From NCBI RefSeq assembly GCF_030549615.1, contig NZ_CP130832.1, forward strand, positions 992,001-1,056,000: a stretch of 64,000 nt of DNA, read 5' to 3'. The notes beneath the pieces are model-generated. The model was not told the origin of the DNA. It did no database searches and saw only the letters and a program-made list of their open reading frames with translations. The position numbers and the translations under genes are program-made. Below, piece after piece: positions 1-10,354 of the stretch; the first letter of the stretch is position 1; the number at the start of each line of letters is the position of its first letter. The stretch is from Stenotrophomonas sp. 610A2 (lineage in GTDB: Bacteria > Pseudomonadota > Gammaproteobacteria > Xanthomonadales > Xanthomonadaceae).

Positions 1-306
1 CACATCAACCGCGAACTGGCCGACCTTGAAGCCGGTCTGGACGCGGCGATGGCGCGGCTCAAGCCAGGCGGCCGCTTGGCGGTGATCAGCTTCCACTCGC
101 TGGAAGACCGCATCGTCAAGCAGTTCATGAACCGCCATGCCAAGGCGCCGCCGACCAATCGCCGGCTGCCGGAGTTGCAGGCCTTCGTGCCGACGCTGGA
201 GCTGATCGGCGGTGCCATCAAGGCCAATGACGACGAGCTGGCGATGAACCCGCGCTCGCGCAGCGCCGTGCTGCGTGTAGCACAGAAGTGCGAGGTGGCC
301 GGATGA
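1..306 (+). CDS. rsmH: 16S rRNA (cytosine(1402)-N4)-methyltransferase RsmH, 3' end only
   Basis: This is the C-terminal part of the SAM-dependent enzyme that methylates N4 of C1402 in 16S rRNA. The open frame enters from the left edge without a start, so about 101 residues are visible. The segment shows the family's late signature: an N-R-E-L start, the P-G-G-R-L turn, then [13 protein letters not shown]. The end carries the usual conserved [10 protein letters not shown] tail. It is the first gene of the dcw operon seen here and its TGA overlaps the ftsL start as ATGA. The SAM-binding N-terminal half lies outside the window. Confidence 0.95.
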   Translation, partial: HINRELADLEAGLDAAMARLKPGGRLAVISFHSLEDRIVKQFMNRHAKAPPTNRRLPELQAFVPTLELIGGAIKANDDELAMNPRSRSAVLRVAQKCEVAG

Positions 307-566
307 GCCGCCTGCTGTTGATCGTCCTGCTGGCGTGCACGATTGCCTCGGCGATCGGCGTGGTGTTCATGCGCCATCGTCATCGCCAGCTGTTTGTCGA
401 GCTGTCCAAGCTCGAGCACGCGCGCGACGAGATCAACATCGAGTTCGGCCGTCTGCAGCTGGAACAGGCAACCCTGGCCCAGGCCACGCGCGTGGACCAG
501 GAAGCCCGTGGCCGCCTCGGCATGAAGTTCCCCGAGGCCGCTGACATCGTGGTGATCCGGCCATGA
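303..566 (+). CDS. ftsL: cell division protein FtsL
   Basis: FtsL is a small bitopic division protein that forms a coiled-coil complex with FtsB and FtsQ and helps activate FtsWI. The 87-residue product has a short cytoplasmic start, one membrane helix at about residues 3-22, and then a charged amphipathic periplasmic stretch (about 28-65) that looks like a coiled coil. Sequence conservation in this family is low, so the call leans on size, topology and its place between rsmH and ftsI. I chose the ATG inside the ATGA overlap with rsmH; an in-frame start 15 bases upstream is possible. The stop overlaps the ftsI start the same way. Confidence 0.9.
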   Translation: MSRLLLIVLLACTIASAIGVVFMRHRHRQLFVELSKLEHARDEINIEFGRLQLEQATLAQATRVDQEARGRLGMKFPEAADIVVIRP

Positions 567-2425
567 ACAAGCCCAGCCGCAACCGTACCCGCACGCAGTT
601 CAACCTGCGCAACCGCATGCTGATGGTCGGCGTGGGGCTGGGTCTGTGTGCGGTGACGCTGGTTGGTCGTGCCGCGTACGTGCAGCTGATCAACAACGAT
701 TTCTACCAGCGCGAAGGCGAAGCCCGCTTCCTGCGCGATGTGCCGATCCCGACCTCGCGCGGCATGATCACCGACCGCAATGGCGAGCCGGTGGCAGTGT
801 CCACGCCGGTGGCTTCGATCTGGGTCAATCCGCAGGAGTTGCTGCGCACGCCGGAGCGGATTCCGGAGCTGGCGCGTGCGCTGTCGCTGCCGGTGGATGA
901 GCTGACCACCAAGCTGACCCAGAAGGCCGACAAGGAATTCATGTACCTGCGCCGCCGGATCAATCCGGACGTTGCCGAGCAAGTGGTCGCGCTGAAGATC
1001 CCGGGTGTGTTCTCGCAACGCGAGTTCCGTCGCTACTACCCGCAAGGTGAGGCGATGGCGCATGTGCTGGGCTTCACCAATATCGATGATCTCGGCCAGG
1101 AAGGGCTGGAGTTGGCCTTCGACGAATGGCTGCGCGGCAAGCCCGGCGCCAAGCGCGTCATCCGCGACCGCAAGGGCGCGATCGTCGAGAGCATCGACCT
1201 GGTGCGTCCTGCCGAGCCGGGCAAGGATCTGACCCTGAGCATCGACCGCCGCATCCAGTTCCTGGCGATGCGCGAGCTGCGCAATGCGGTCACCACCAAC
1301 AAGGCGGCTGGCGGTTCCATCGTGATCATGGATGTGGCCACCGGCGAAGTGATGGCCATGGCCAACCTGCCGACCTACAACCCGAATTCGATCAGTGGCG
1401 CGACCCCGGACACGCGCCGCAACCGTGCCGTCACCGATCTGGTCGAACCCGGTTCGACGATGAAGCCGCTGACCATCGCCACCGCGCTGCAGAATCACGT
1501 GGTCACCCCGGACACGATCATCGACACCAATCCGGGCTACATGTCGCTGGGCCGTTACACCATCCGCGATGTGCCGCGTAACAACGGTGTGCTGAATGTC
1601 ACCGGCGTGATTACCCGCAGCTCGAACATCGGCGCGGCCAAGATCGTGGCGCGCATTCCCGACCAGACCTTCTATGACTCGGTGCGTGGCTTCGGCTACG
1701 GCGTTGCACCGAACAGCGGCTTCCCCGGCGAATCTGCCGGCGTTGTCGCGCGCCCGGGCAGCCCGAGCTGGTATGGCACCACCAAGACCACCATGTCCTA
1801 TGGCTACGGCCTGTCGGTGACGCCGCTGCAGATCGCGCAGGCGTACTCGGCGCTGGCCAATGGTGGGCAGGTGATCCAGCCGACCTTCATCAAGGGACAG
1901 CGCAACGAAGCACGCCAGGTCATCGACCCGGAAGTGGCGCGTGAAGTCGTGCGCATGATGGAAACCGTGGTTACCAACGGTGGTGCCAAGCAGGCAGCCA
2001 TCCTTGGTTACCACGTCGCCGGCAAGACCGGTACCGCGCGCAAGAACGGCCCCAATGGTTACGAGCGCGGCCACTACAACCTGCTGTTCGCGGGTGTGGT
2101 GCCGGCAACCAACCCGCGCTACGCCGCGGTGATCGTGGTCAACGACCCGCAGGGCTCGCTGCAATACGGCGGCCTTGTCTCCGCTCCGGTCTTCCATCAC
2201 GTGATGGAAGGCACGCTGCGCCTGATGGACGTGCCGCCGGACGACATCCAGTCGTGGCTGGCCGCGCAGGCCGCAGGCAAGGTGGGTGGCAAGCCGGGCA
2301 GCAGCGCTGCGCCGCTGCCGATTCCGCAGGACCCGGACGAGGCGCCCAACGCCACGGCCGAATTTGATGCCGCACTGCCGACGGCCGTCGCACCGACGCC
2401 TGCCGCCACGGAGGTGCGCCAGTGA
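563..2425 (+). CDS. ftsI: septal peptidoglycan transpeptidase FtsI (PBP3)
   Basis: This is the class B penicillin-binding protein that cross-links septal peptidoglycan together with FtsW. The product is 620 residues. It has a cytoplasmic tail, a membrane anchor at about 18-40, a PBP dimerisation domain from about 60 ([12 protein letters not shown]), and a transpeptidase domain with all three motifs: S298-T-M-K, S353-S-N and K488-T-G-T. A proline- and alanine-rich C-terminal tail of about 50 residues follows the catalytic domain and may be cleaved or disordered. It overlaps ftsL by four bases (ATGA) and murE by four bases (GTGA). It is the expected target of beta-lactams selective for PBP3. 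Confidence 0.97.
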   Translation: MNKPSRNRTRTQFNLRNRMLMVGVGLGLCAVTLVGRAAYVQLINNDFYQREGEARFLRDVPIPTSRGMITDRNGEPVAVSTPVASIWVNPQELLRTPERIPELARALSLPVDELTTKLTQKADKEFMYLRRRINPDVAEQVVALKIPGVFSQREFRRYYPQGEAMAHVLGFTNIDDLGQEGLELAFDEWLRGKPGAKRVIRDRKGAIVESIDLVRPAEPGKDLTLSIDRRIQFLAMRELRNAVTTNKAAGGSIVIMDVATGEVMAMANLPTYNPNSISGATPDTRRNRAVTDLVEPGSTMKPLTIATALQNHVVTPDTIIDTNPGYMSLGRYTIRDVPRNNGVLNVTGVITRSSNIGAAKIVARIPDQTFYDSVRGFGYGVAPNSGFPGESAGVVARPGSPSWYGTTKTTMSYGYGLSVTPLQIAQAYSALANGGQVIQPTFIKGQRNEARQVIDPEVAREVVRMMETVVTNGGAKQAAILGYHVAGKTGTARKNGPNGYERGHYNLLFAGVVPATNPRYAAVIVVNDPQGSLQYGGLVSAPVFHHVMEGTLRLMDVPPDDIQSWLAAQAAGKVGGKPGSSAAPLPIPQDPDEAPNATAEFDAALPTAVAPTPAATEVRQ

Positions 2426-3909
2426 GCCACACAATGAAGTTGTCACAGCTGCTGCCGGATCTGGTCCTGTCACAGGACCCGCAGATCGGCGGCCTGGTCC
2501 TGGATTCACGGCATGTACGGGCCGGTGATGCGTTCGTCGCAATCGCCGGTTTTGGCGCGCATGGGCTTGGCTTTGTCGAGCAGGCCAAGGCCGCCGGCGC
2601 TGCCGCAATCCTGTTCGACCCGCCGGCACCGGCCGAACTTCCGTCACCGGCCGATGCCATCGCCGTACCCGGCCTGCGTGCGCGCATGGGCGCGATGGCC
2701 GACCAGTTCCACGGCCAGCCGTCGCGCGCGATGAGCATGGTCGGCGTTACCGGCACCAATGGCAAAACCTCGACCGTGCAGCTGCTCGGCCAGGCCTGGC
2801 ATCTGCTGGGCACGCTCAGCGGCTCGATCGGTACCTTGGGTGTTGGCCTGTATGGCGATGTGGTGCCGACCGGTTTCACCACGCCGCTGGTGCTGCAGAT
2901 GCATGAAGTGCTGGCACAGCTGCGCGATGGCGGTGCCAAGGCAGTGGCGATGGAAGTCAGCTCGCATGCCCTGGACCAGGGCCGCGTCGATGCCGTGCAT
3001 TACGACGTGGCGGTGTTCACCAACCTCACCCGCGACCATCTCGATTACCACGGCGACATGGAAGCCTACGGCGCGGCCAAGGCCAAGCTGTTCCATCGTC
3101 CGGGTTTGAAGGCAGCGGCGATCAATCTGGACGACGCCTTCGGCCGTGAACTGATCACCACACTGGCAGCCGACGTGCAGGCCATCGGCCTGAGCTCGAC
3201 CGGTCAGGCTGGCGCCACCATCCGCGCCGAGAAGCTGGTGCTGGACGGGCAGGGGCTGGGCTTCGATCTGGTCATCGGCGACGAGCGCCATGCGCTGCGC
3301 TCGCCGCTGCTGGGCCGCTTCAACGTCGACAACCTGCTGGCCGTGGCCGGTGCGCTGCATGGCCTGGGCGAAACCAGCGCCAACATCGCCAAGGTGCTGG
3401 GCCAGCTGCAGCCGATCCGTGGCCGCATGAACCGCCTTGGCGGTCAGGGCGAGCCGACCGTGGTCATCGATTACGCCCACACGCCCGACGCGCTGGAACA
3501 GGCGCTGCGCAGCCTGCATGGCCATCTTGATGGCCGCCTGCTGTGCGTGTTCGGTTGCGGTGGCGAGCGCGACACTGGCAAACGCCCGCAGATGGCTGCG
3601 ATTGCCGAAGCATTGGCCGACGTGGTGTTCGTCACTGACGACAATCCACGCGGCGAGAATGGTGACGTGATCGTCGCCGACATCATGGCTGGCTTTGTGA
3701 CGCCTGCGCAGGTGAACGTGGTGCGCGATCGCGCCCGCGCCATCGACGCCGCGGTCGCACAGGCAGGGGCCGGCGACATCGTGTTGATCGCCGGCAAGGG
3801 CCATGAGCCCTACCAGGAGATTGCAGGTATCAAACATCCTTTCGATGACACCGACGTGGCATCGCGCGCGCTGCAGGCACGCAAGACCAATGGCGAGGTG
3901 CACGCATGA
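2422..3909 (+). CDS. murE: UDP-MurNAc-tripeptide synthetase MurE
   Basis: MurE is the cytoplasmic ATP-dependent ligase that adds the third amino acid to UDP-MurNAc-L-Ala-D-Glu. The product is 495 residues with the three-domain Mur ligase layout. The ATP loop G-T-N-G-K-T-S lies near residue 112 and the central domain carries the [12 protein letters not shown] motif. A D-N-P-R motif near residue 410 is the known signature of enzymes specific for meso-diaminopimelate, so that is the inferred substrate. Translation probably starts at the GTG overlapping the ftsI stop; an ATG 12 bases downstream is the alternative. The stop overlaps the murF start as ATGA. Confidence 0.97.
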   Translation: MSHTMKLSQLLPDLVLSQDPQIGGLVLDSRHVRAGDAFVAIAGFGAHGLGFVEQAKAAGAAAILFDPPAPAELPSPADAIAVPGLRARMGAMADQFHGQPSRAMSMVGVTGTNGKTSTVQLLGQAWHLLGTLSGSIGTLGVGLYGDVVPTGFTTPLVLQMHEVLAQLRDGGAKAVAMEVSSHALDQGRVDAVHYDVAVFTNLTRDHLDYHGDMEAYGAAKAKLFHRPGLKAAAINLDDAFGRELITTLAADVQAIGLSSTGQAGATIRAEKLVLDGQGLGFDLVIGDERHALRSPLLGRFNVDNLLAVAGALHGLGETSANIAKVLGQLQPIRGRMNRLGGQGEPTVVIDYAHTPDALEQALRSLHGHLDGRLLCVFGCGGERDTGKRPQMAAIAEALADVVFVTDDNPRGENGDVIVADIMAGFVTPAQVNVVRDRARAIDAAVAQAGAGDIVLIAGKGHEPYQEIAGIKHPFDDTDVASRALQARKTNGEVHA

Positions 3910-5288
3910 AGCGCACGCCTCTGTCGCTGATCGCACATTGGGCCGGTGGTGAAATCCACGGCGACGACGCCAGCATCGACGCGGTCAGCAATGACACGCG
4001 CACGCTGGCAGCGGGCAGCCTGTACGTCGCCCTGCGCGGTGAGCGTTTCGACGGCCACGACTTTGCCGCCAAGGCGGTAGAGCAGGGTGCCAGCGCCTTG
4101 CTGGTCGATCGCCTGTTGCCGCTGGAAGTACCGCAGATAGTCGTTGCGAACACCGAACTGGCGCTGGCGAAGATTGCTGCAGCGATGCAGCAGCAGCGCG
4201 CTACCCGCGTGTTCGCCATCACCGGCAGCAACGGCAAGACCAGCGTGAAGAACCTGCTGTTGGCCGTGATGCAGCACGCTGCTGCGGTGCTGGGCCAGCA
4301 TGTGTACGCCACGCCGGGCAACCGCAACAACGAGATCGGCCTGCCGCTGGCGGTGATCGATGCGCCGGAAGATGCCGACTTCGCCATCTACGAGATGGGT
4401 ACCGGCAAGCCGGGCGATATCGCCTACCTGACCGCCATCGCCGCACCGGACGTGTCCATCGTCAACAATGTCGCCCCGGCACACCTAGAGCGCATGGGCA
4501 GCCTGCTGGAGATCGCCAACACCAAGGCAGCCGTCTACGACGACCTGCGCGATGGCGGTGTTGCGGTGGTCAACGCCGACGATGCGTTCTCGCCGTATTT
4601 CGCCTCGCGTGCTGGTGACCATCAGGTGATCCGCTTCGGCCTGGAAGTCAGCGCCGACGTCACTGCCATCAACATCGTGCTCGACGAGGCTGGTTCGCGC
4701 TTCCAGCTGCGCACGCCGCAAGGTGATGCCGAGGTCGCGCTGCAGTTGCCGGGTCGCCATAACGTGCTGAACGCATTGGCTGCCGCCTCGATGGCACTGG
4801 CCGCCGGTATTGCGCTGCCGCTGGTTGTCGAAGGCCTGGCGCAGGCGCGCCCGGTTGCTGGCCGTCAAGTGGCGCATGTGCTGGACAACGGCGCGGTGCT
4901 GATCGACGACAGTTACAACGCCAACCCGGGTTCACTGGCAGCGGCGATCACCGCGCTGGCGGCTGGCAAGGGTGAAGGCTGGCTGGTGCTGGGTGATATG
5001 CGTGAGCTGGGCCCGGACGCGCAGGCGCTGCACGCGCAGGCCGGCCAGCGTGCCCGCGAAGCCGGGCTGAAGCGCCTGTACACGTTGGGCCCGCTGAGCG
5101 CAGCGGCATCGGCGGCATTCGGCGAAGGCGGGCGTCATTTCGACTCCCACGCCGCGCTGGCTGCCGCGCTGGAAACCGAACTTCATGCTGGTGTGCGTTG
5201 CCTGGTCAAGGGCTCGCGCGGCAGCGCCATGGACAAGATCGTGACTGCGCTGTTGAAGCGCGGCGAGGACACTACACATGTTGCTTGA
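3906..5288 (+). CDS. murF: UDP-MurNAc-tripeptide--D-Ala-D-Ala ligase MurF
   Basis: MurF adds the D-Ala-D-Ala dipeptide to complete the UDP-MurNAc-pentapeptide in the cytoplasm. The product is 460 residues, normal for the family, with the ATP-binding G-S-N-G-K-T-S loop near residue 108, the N-E-I-G-L-P region and the C-terminal D-S-Y-N-A-N-P motif. It overlaps murE by four bases and mraY by eleven, so it belongs to the same coupled operon. Its dipeptide substrate comes from a Ddl ligase. No ddl gene is found in this window, although ddlB sits a few genes downstream in many gammaproteobacteria. Confidence 0.97.
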   Translation: MKRTPLSLIAHWAGGEIHGDDASIDAVSNDTRTLAAGSLYVALRGERFDGHDFAAKAVEQGASALLVDRLLPLEVPQIVVANTELALAKIAAAMQQQRATRVFAITGSNGKTSVKNLLLAVMQHAAAVLGQHVYATPGNRNNEIGLPLAVIDAPEDADFAIYEMGTGKPGDIAYLTAIAAPDVSIVNNVAPAHLERMGSLLEIANTKAAVYDDLRDGGVAVVNADDAFSPYFASRAGDHQVIRFGLEVSADVTAINIVLDEAGSRFQLRTPQGDAEVALQLPGRHNVLNALAAASMALAAGIALPLVVEGLAQARPVAGRQVAHVLDNGAVLIDDSYNANPGSLAAAITALAAGKGEGWLVLGDMRELGPDAQALHAQAGQRAREAGLKRLYTLGPLSAAASAAFGEGGRHFDSHAALAAALETELHAGVRCLVKGSRGSAMDKIVTALLKRGEDTTHVA

Positions 5289-6363
5289 ATTGGCCCGTTG
5301 GCTGCAGCAGTTGGACGGCCTGTTCCGGTTGTTCAACTACATCACGTTCCGCGGCATCCTCGCCGCGCTGACCGCCTTGTCGCTGTCGTTGTGGTTGGGC
5401 CCGATGGCGATCCGCCGCCTGGCCCAGCTCAAGGGTGGCCAGCCGATCCGCAAGGACGGCCCGCAGTCGCATTTCTCCAAGGCCGGTACGCCGACCATGG
5501 GCGGCGGCTTGATCCTGACCACGGTGCTGGTGTCGGTGCTGCTGTGGGGCGACCTGCGCAATCGTTATGTGTGGTTGGTGCTGGTGGTGATGCTGTGCTT
5601 CGGTGCGATCGGCTGGTACGACGACTGGTTGAAGATCGCCAAGCGCGACCCGAACGGTTTGAAGTCGCGTTGGAAGTACGCGCTGCAGTCGATCTTTGGC
5701 CTGGCGGCCGGTCTGTTCCTCTACAAGACCGCGGTGGTGCCGGCTGAGCTCACCTTCTACATCCCGATGTTCAAGTCGATTGCGCTGCCGCTGGCAGGTA
5801 TCAGCTTCGTCGCAATTGCCTACTTCTGGATCGTCGGCTTCTCCAACGCGGTCAACCTGACCGATGGCCTGGATGGTCTGGCGATCATGCCGACGGTGCT
5901 GGTGGCCTGTGCGCTGGGCGTGTTCGCCTATGCCTCGGGCAACGCGGTGTTCTCAAGCTACCTGCAGATCCCGCAGATTCCCGGTGCCGGTGAACTGGTG
6001 ATCATCTGCGCGGCGATTGCCGGCGCGGGTCTTGGCTTCCTCTGGTTCAACACCTATCCGGCGATGGTGTTCATGGGCGACGTCGGCGCGCTGGCGCTGG
6101 GCGCGGTGCTCGGCACCATCGCGGTGATCGTGCGCCAGGAACTGGTGCTGGTGATCATGGGCGGTGTGTTCGTGATCGAAACCCTGTCGGTGATGATCCA
6201 GGTGGCTTCGTTCAAGCTCACCGGCAAGCGCGTGTTCCGCATGGCGCCGATCCATCACCACTTCGAGCTGAAGGGCTGGCCGGAGCCGCGCGTGATCGTG
6301 CGCTTCTGGATCATCTCGGTGGTGCTGGTATTGATCGGCCTGGCAACCCTCAAGGTGCGCTGA
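5278..6363 (+). CDS. mraY: phospho-MurNAc-pentapeptide translocase MraY
   Basis: MraY is an inner-membrane enzyme that transfers phospho-MurNAc-pentapeptide from UDP to undecaprenyl phosphate, making lipid I. The 361-residue product has about ten membrane helices. It also shows the family motifs: a W-Y-D-D-W loop, [10 protein letters not shown] in the middle, and the histidine-rich [13 protein letters not shown] loop near the C-terminus. The start lies 11 bases inside murF and the stop forms a TGATG junction with ftsW. Length and motif order are ordinary for a functional enzyme. Confidence 0.97.
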   Translation: MLLELARWLQQLDGLFRLFNYITFRGILAALTALSLSLWLGPMAIRRLAQLKGGQPIRKDGPQSHFSKAGTPTMGGGLILTTVLVSVLLWGDLRNRYVWLVLVVMLCFGAIGWYDDWLKIAKRDPNGLKSRWKYALQSIFGLAAGLFLYKTAVVPAELTFYIPMFKSIALPLAGISFVAIAYFWIVGFSNAVNLTDGLDGLAIMPTVLVACALGVFAYASGNAVFSSYLQIPQIPGAGELVIICAAIAGAGLGFLWFNTYPAMVFMGDVGALALGAVLGTIAVIVRQELVLVIMGGVFVIETLSVMIQVASFKLTGKRVFRMAPIHHHFELKGWPEPRVIVRFWIISVVLVLIGLATLKVR

Positions 6364-7682
6364 TGGACGACTACTCGCGTCAGGCAACCCGACTTGAAGC
6401 CATTGGTGGCAGCTACGACAAGTGGCTGCTCGGCGCCGCCGTGGCGCTGGCTTCGCTCGGGATCGTGATGGTGGCTTCCAGCTCCATCGCGCTGACGCAG
6501 AGTCCGTTCTATTACCTCACCCGCCACCTGGTCTTCATCGCCATCGGCGTGGTCCTGGCCGCGGTGACGATGCGGGTGGAGTTGAAGGAAATCGAGAAGT
6601 ACAACCAGCTGCTGCTGCTGGGCTGCTTCGCACTGCTGGTGGTGGTGTTCATCCCCGGCCTTGGCAGCAGCGTCAACGGCGCGCAGCGCTGGATCAACCT
6701 GGGCTTTTCCAAGTTCCAGACCGTGGAAGCGGTCAAGGTGCTGTACATCGTCTGGTTGTCCAGCTACCTGGTGCGCTTCCGCGACGAGGTCAACGCCACC
6801 TGGCAGGCCATGCTCAAGCCGGTCGGTGTGGTCGGTGTGCTGGTCGTGCTGCTGCTGATGCAGCCCGACTTTGGTTCGTCGATGCTGTTGCTGGGCATCA
6901 CCACCTGCATGCTGGTGCTGGGCGGCGCGCAGATCAAGCGCATCATCCTGCCGGTGCTGCTGCTGTTGCCGGGCCTGATCGCGCTGGTGATCTTCGAGCC
7001 CTACCGCATGCGCCGCGTTACCTCGTTCATGGATCCGTGGCAGGACCAGCTGGGTTCGGGCTACCAGTTGTCCAACGCGCTGATGGCGATCGGCCGTGGC
7101 GAGTGGACCGGCGTGGGCCTGGGTGCGTCGATCCAGAAGCTCAACTACCTGCCCGAATCGCATACCGATTTCATCTTCTCGGTGATCGCCGAGGAGCTGG
7201 GCTTCCTCGGCGTGTGCGGCATCATCAGCCTGTACGTGCTGCTGGTCGGCCGTGCCTTCTGGCTGGGCCTGCGCTGTATTGAAATGCGCCGCCACTTCGC
7301 CGGTTACATCGCCTTCGGCATCGCCTTGTGGATCAGCCTGCAGACCTTCGTCTCGATCGGCGTGAACCTGGGCATGCTGCCGACCAAGGGCCTGACCCTG
7401 CCGCTGATTTCTTCCGGCGGCTCCAGCGTGATGATGACCTGCGTGGCGATGGGCCTGCTGCTGCGCGTGTCCTACGAATACAACCGCGCGGTGCGCCGCC
7501 AGGAAGTCCGCGAGGACCTCGAGGGTGCCGAGCCGGATGTTGCCGAGGCGCATGACGGCGCACCGGCTGAGCCGCGTACGGAAACCGCCAGTGCGGTTGC
7601 CGCGGCGATGCAGAGCAGTGCCGCACGTGGCACCAGCCGCATGCAGCAGCGCGTCGAGCCTACCTTCGGGAGGATCGCGTGA
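6363..7682 (+). CDS. ftsW: septal peptidoglycan glycosyltransferase FtsW
   Basis: FtsW is the SEDS-family membrane glycosyltransferase that polymerises lipid II at the septum together with FtsI. The 439-residue product has about ten membrane helices. Family motifs visible are G-A-Q-R-W-I near residue 106, P-E-S-H-T-D-F-I-F in the long extracytoplasmic loop, and [13 protein letters not shown] followed by I-S-S-G-G-S-S near the end. The roughly 60 residues after the last helix are hydrophilic, alanine- and glutamate-rich and probably disordered in the cytoplasm. The start overlaps the mraY stop by one base. Confidence 0.96.
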   Translation: MDDYSRQATRLEAIGGSYDKWLLGAAVALASLGIVMVASSSIALTQSPFYYLTRHLVFIAIGVVLAAVTMRVELKEIEKYNQLLLLGCFALLVVVFIPGLGSSVNGAQRWINLGFSKFQTVEAVKVLYIVWLSSYLVRFRDEVNATWQAMLKPVGVVGVLVVLLLMQPDFGSSMLLLGITTCMLVLGGAQIKRIILPVLLLLPGLIALVIFEPYRMRRVTSFMDPWQDQLGSGYQLSNALMAIGRGEWTGVGLGASIQKLNYLPESHTDFIFSVIAEELGFLGVCGIISLYVLLVGRAFWLGLRCIEMRRHFAGYIAFGIALWISLQTFVSIGVNLGMLPTKGLTLPLISSGGSSVMMTCVAMGLLLRVSYEYNRAVRRQEVREDLEGAEPDVAEAHDGAPAEPRTETASAVAAAMQSSAARGTSRMQQRVEPTFGRIA

Positions 7683-8779
7683 TGGCAGCTGTGAACAAGA
7701 ATCTGGATCAGCGTCCGGTGATGATCATGGCCGGCGGTACCGGTGGTCATATCTTCCCGGGTCTGGCCGTGGCCAAGGTGCTGCGCGAGCGCGGCATCCC
7801 GGTGACCTGGCTGGGTGCCGACGGCGCGATGGAAACCCGTCTGGTGCCGCAGCACGACATCCATGTCGACACGCTGGCCATCTCCGGCCTGCGCGGCAAG
7901 GGCAAGCTGGCCTTGCTTGGTGCGCCGATCCGGGTGATGCGTGCGATCCGCAGCGCGGGCTACGTGCTGCGTGATCGCAAGCCGCGTGCGGTGGTTGCCT
8001 TTGGTGGCTTTGCGTCGGGCCCGGGCGGCATTGCCGCGCGCCTGCATGGCCTGCCGCTGCTGGTACACGAACAGAACCGTGCGCCGGGCATGACCAACCG
8101 CATCCTGTCGCGTTTTGCGCGTCGCGTGCTGTCCGGCTTCCCGGGCAGCTTTGCTGGCGGCAAGGAAGAAGTGGTTGGCAATCCGGTGCGTGCCGAGATC
8201 GCCGCGTTGCCGGCACCCGAGCAGCGTCTGGCCGGTCGTAGCGGCCCGATGCGGGTGTTGGTGCTGGGCGGTAGCCAGGGCGCTCGCGCTTTGAACAACG
8301 CCATGCCCAAGGCCTTGGCCGCGCTGGGTGACAGCGTCGCCATCGAGGTCTGGCACCAGTGCGGCGAGAAGCTGCACGAAGAAGCGCTGCAGGCCTACCG
8401 CGCTGCTGGTGTGGAAGGCCGCGTCGACATGTTCATCAAGGACATGGCAGCCGCTTACAGCTGGGCCGATCTGGTGGTGTGCCGTTCCGGCGCATCGACC
8501 CTGGCCGAGTTGTGCGCCGTCGGTATCGGCAGCGTGCTGGTGCCGTTCGCCGCAGCGGTCGACGACCACCAGACCCGTAATGCCGAGTATCTGGTCGAAC
8601 GCGGCGCCGCCGAACTGCTCAAGCAGGACGACGCGCTGGCGACCAACCTGGAAGGCGTGCTGCGCACGCTGGCAAACACTCCCGGCCACCGCATGCAGAT
8701 GGCGCAAGCCGCGCGTGGGTTGGCCAAGGTCGATGCGGCCGAACGCATCGCAGACATCATTCTTGAGGAAGCAGCATGA
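7682..8779 (+). CDS. murG: lipid II synthase MurG
   Basis: MurG is the peripheral membrane GT-B glycosyltransferase that adds GlcNAc from UDP-GlcNAc to lipid I, giving lipid II. The product is about 365 residues. It has the N-terminal [10 protein letters not shown] loop, the mid-protein G-G-S-Q-G-A-R loop that opens the second Rossmann domain, and the V-C-R-S-G-A-S-T donor-binding motif. I prefer the ATG at 7682 because a GGGAGG ribosome binding site ends 8 bases before it and it makes a TGATG junction with ftsW; a GTG three bases earlier is also in frame. The stop overlaps a 16-codon ORF that bridges to murC. Confidence 0.96.
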   Translation: MAAVNKNLDQRPVMIMAGGTGGHIFPGLAVAKVLRERGIPVTWLGADGAMETRLVPQHDIHVDTLAISGLRGKGKLALLGAPIRVMRAIRSAGYVLRDRKPRAVVAFGGFASGPGGIAARLHGLPLLVHEQNRAPGMTNRILSRFARRVLSGFPGSFAGGKEEVVGNPVRAEIAALPAPEQRLAGRSGPMRVLVLGGSQGARALNNAMPKALAALGDSVAIEVWHQCGEKLHEEALQAYRAAGVEGRVDMFIKDMAAAYSWADLVVCRSGASTLAELCAVGIGSVLVPFAAAVDDHQTRNAEYLVERGAAELLKQDDALATNLEGVLRTLANTPGHRMQMAQAARGLAKVDAAERIADIILEEAA

Positions 8780-8826
8780 ACACGGCATCGCGCACCCGCG
8801 CCAGCCACACCGGAGGCCAGGCATGA
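8776..8826 (+). CDS. possible 16-codon bridging ORF between murG and murC
   Basis: A tiny ORF starts at the ATG of an ATGA that contains the murG stop and ends at a TGA whose ATGA contains the murC start. It therefore fills the murG-murC gap exactly. A GGAGG motif near its end (about 8811-8815) is well placed for murC. The predicted peptide is basic and threonine/serine-rich and has no recognisable domain. It may only serve to carry ribosomes from murG to murC, or it may be chance. No conservation evidence is available here. Confidence 0.35.
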   Translation: MNTASRTRASHTGGQA

Positions 8827-10259
8827 TCCGCCGCCTCAACGACACCTCCGACCTGGTCCGCGCCTTCCCGCGCGTGCACTTCGTTGGCATCGGCGGCACC
8901 GGCATGAGCGGCATCGCCGAAGTGATGCTGACCCTGGGCTATGAAGTCTCCGGTTCCGACAACGCCGACAACGCAGCCACCCGCCGTCTGGCGCGGTTGG
9001 GCGCGCGCGTGATGCGTGGTCACTCCGCTGCCAACGTGCTGGGCACCGACTGCATCGTGGTTTCCAGCGCTATCCGCGAAGACAACCCCGAGCTGATGGA
9101 AGCGCGCAGCCAGCGCATTCCGATCATGCCGCGCGCGGCGATGCTGGCCGAGCTGATGCGTTTCCGTCGCGGCATCGCTGTCGCCGGTACCCATGGCAAG
9201 ACCACCACCACCTCGCTGACCGCCGCGATCCTGAGCGAAGGCAAGCTGGACCCGACCTTCGTGATCGGCGGCCAGTTGTTGGCGGCCGGTGCCAACGCCA
9301 AGCTTGGCGGTGGCGAATGGCTGGTAGCCGAGGCCGATGAAAGTGATGGCAGCTTCCTGCGCCTGAATCCGCTGGTTGCGGTGATCACCAACATCGACGC
9401 CGACCATCTTGAGAACTACGGCAACGACTTCGCCCGCGTGCAGGCAGCGTTCGCCGAGTTCCTGCAGCGCCTGCCGTTCTACGGCTTGGCGGTGCTGTGC
9501 ATCGATGACCCCGAAGTGGCCGCACTTGCCGCCAAGACCCCGCGTCACGTGATGAGCTACGGACTGAGCAGCAATGCCGACGTACGTGCCGAAGACGTGG
9601 TGCAGGATGGCCCGCGCATGCGCTTCACCCTGCGCCTGCCGGAAGGCACCAGCGTGCCGGTCACGCTGGCGCTGCCGGGCAAGCACAACGTGCTCAATGC
9701 GCTGGCCGCCGCTGCGGTGGCCTGGCAGTTGGGCGTGGCGCCGCAAGACATCGCCGCCGCGCTGGAGAAGTTCGAAGGCGTTGGCCGTCGTTTCAATGAC
9801 CTCGGCGAAGTCACCACCCACAAGGGCGCCAAGGTGCGCGTGATCGACGATTACGGTCACCACCCGCGTGAGCTGGAAGCGGTGTTTGCCGCTGCCCGTG
9901 GCGGTTGGCCGGACAAGCGTCTGGTGGTGGCGTTCCAGCCGCACCGTTACAGCCGTACCCGCGATCAGTTCGATGCCTTCGCAGCGGTGCTGTCGGAAGT
10001 GGACGCACTGGTGCTGAGCGAGGTTTATCCGGCCGGCGAAGCGCCGATTCCCGGTGCCGATTCCAAGTCGTTGGCACGCGCGATCCGCGCGCGCGGCCGC
10101 AGCGAGCCGGTGGTGGTGAGCCACTCCGCCGACCTGGCTTCGGTGCTGCCGGATGTGCTGCAGGACGGCGATCTGCTGTTGATGATGGGCGCCGGCGACA
10201 TCGGTGCCGTTGTCCAGCAGGTGGTCACCGAAGGCTTCAAGGAGGCCAAGGGCGAATGA
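8823..10259 (+). CDS. murC: UDP-N-acetylmuramate--L-alanine ligase MurC
   Basis: MurC is the first Mur ligase, adding L-alanine to UDP-MurNAc in the cytoplasm with ATP. The product is 478 residues. It has the N-terminal Rossmann-like H-F-V-G-I-G-G-T-G-M-S-G motif, the ATP loop G-T-H-G-K-T-T-T near residue 122, and the conserved D-D-Y-G-H-H-P-R-E motif near residue 343. The start is the ATG preceded by GGAGG at about 8811; the frame stays open upstream through murG but has no homology there. Its stop overlaps a 32-codon ORF that leads to ftsQ, the place where many relatives carry ddlB. Confidence 0.96.
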   Translation: MIRRLNDTSDLVRAFPRVHFVGIGGTGMSGIAEVMLTLGYEVSGSDNADNAATRRLARLGARVMRGHSAANVLGTDCIVVSSAIREDNPELMEARSQRIPIMPRAAMLAELMRFRRGIAVAGTHGKTTTTSLTAAILSEGKLDPTFVIGGQLLAAGANAKLGGGEWLVAEADESDGSFLRLNPLVAVITNIDADHLENYGNDFARVQAAFAEFLQRLPFYGLAVLCIDDPEVAALAAKTPRHVMSYGLSSNADVRAEDVVQDGPRMRFTLRLPEGTSVPVTLALPGKHNVLNALAAAAVAWQLGVAPQDIAAALEKFEGVGRRFNDLGEVTTHKGAKVRVIDDYGHHPRELEAVFAAARGGWPDKRLVVAFQPHRYSRTRDQFDAFAAVLSEVDALVLSEVYPAGEAPIPGADSKSLARAIRARGRSEPVVVSHSADLASVLPDVLQDGDLLLMMGAGDIGAVVQQVVTEGFKEAKGE

Positions 10260-10354
10260 TGCTTGTCGCGCTGCCGCTGCGCCGTACCCACGCAACCGCA
10301 CTGCGGGCTGCGGCGGTCGCGCGCGGCCGCGCCGCAGGGGAGGGCGCACGATGA
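10256..10354 (+). CDS. possible 32-codon bridging ORF between murC and ftsQ
   Basis: This small ORF begins at the ATG of an ATGA overlapping the murC stop and ends in an ATGA overlapping the ftsQ start, so it spans the murC-ftsQ gap exactly. The peptide is alanine- and arginine-rich, with a short hydrophobic start, and resembles no Ddl segment that I recognise. A GGGGAGGGC stretch near its end (about 10337-10345) can serve as the ftsQ ribosome binding site. Its likely role, if any, is translational coupling. Confidence 0.35.
   Translation: MMLVALPLRRTHATALRAAAVARGRAAGEGAR

Noticed and set aside
380..2647. 755-residue ORF on the - strand across ftsL-ftsI
   Set aside because: It is a long open frame antisense to clear genes, rich in His, Arg and Gln. 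High-GC codon bias of ftsI leaves this frame free of stops. No domain or start signal.
8328..8822. upstream extension of murC inside murG
   Set aside because: The frame is open because of murG codon bias; MurC homology begins at 8823 with a good ribosome binding site.
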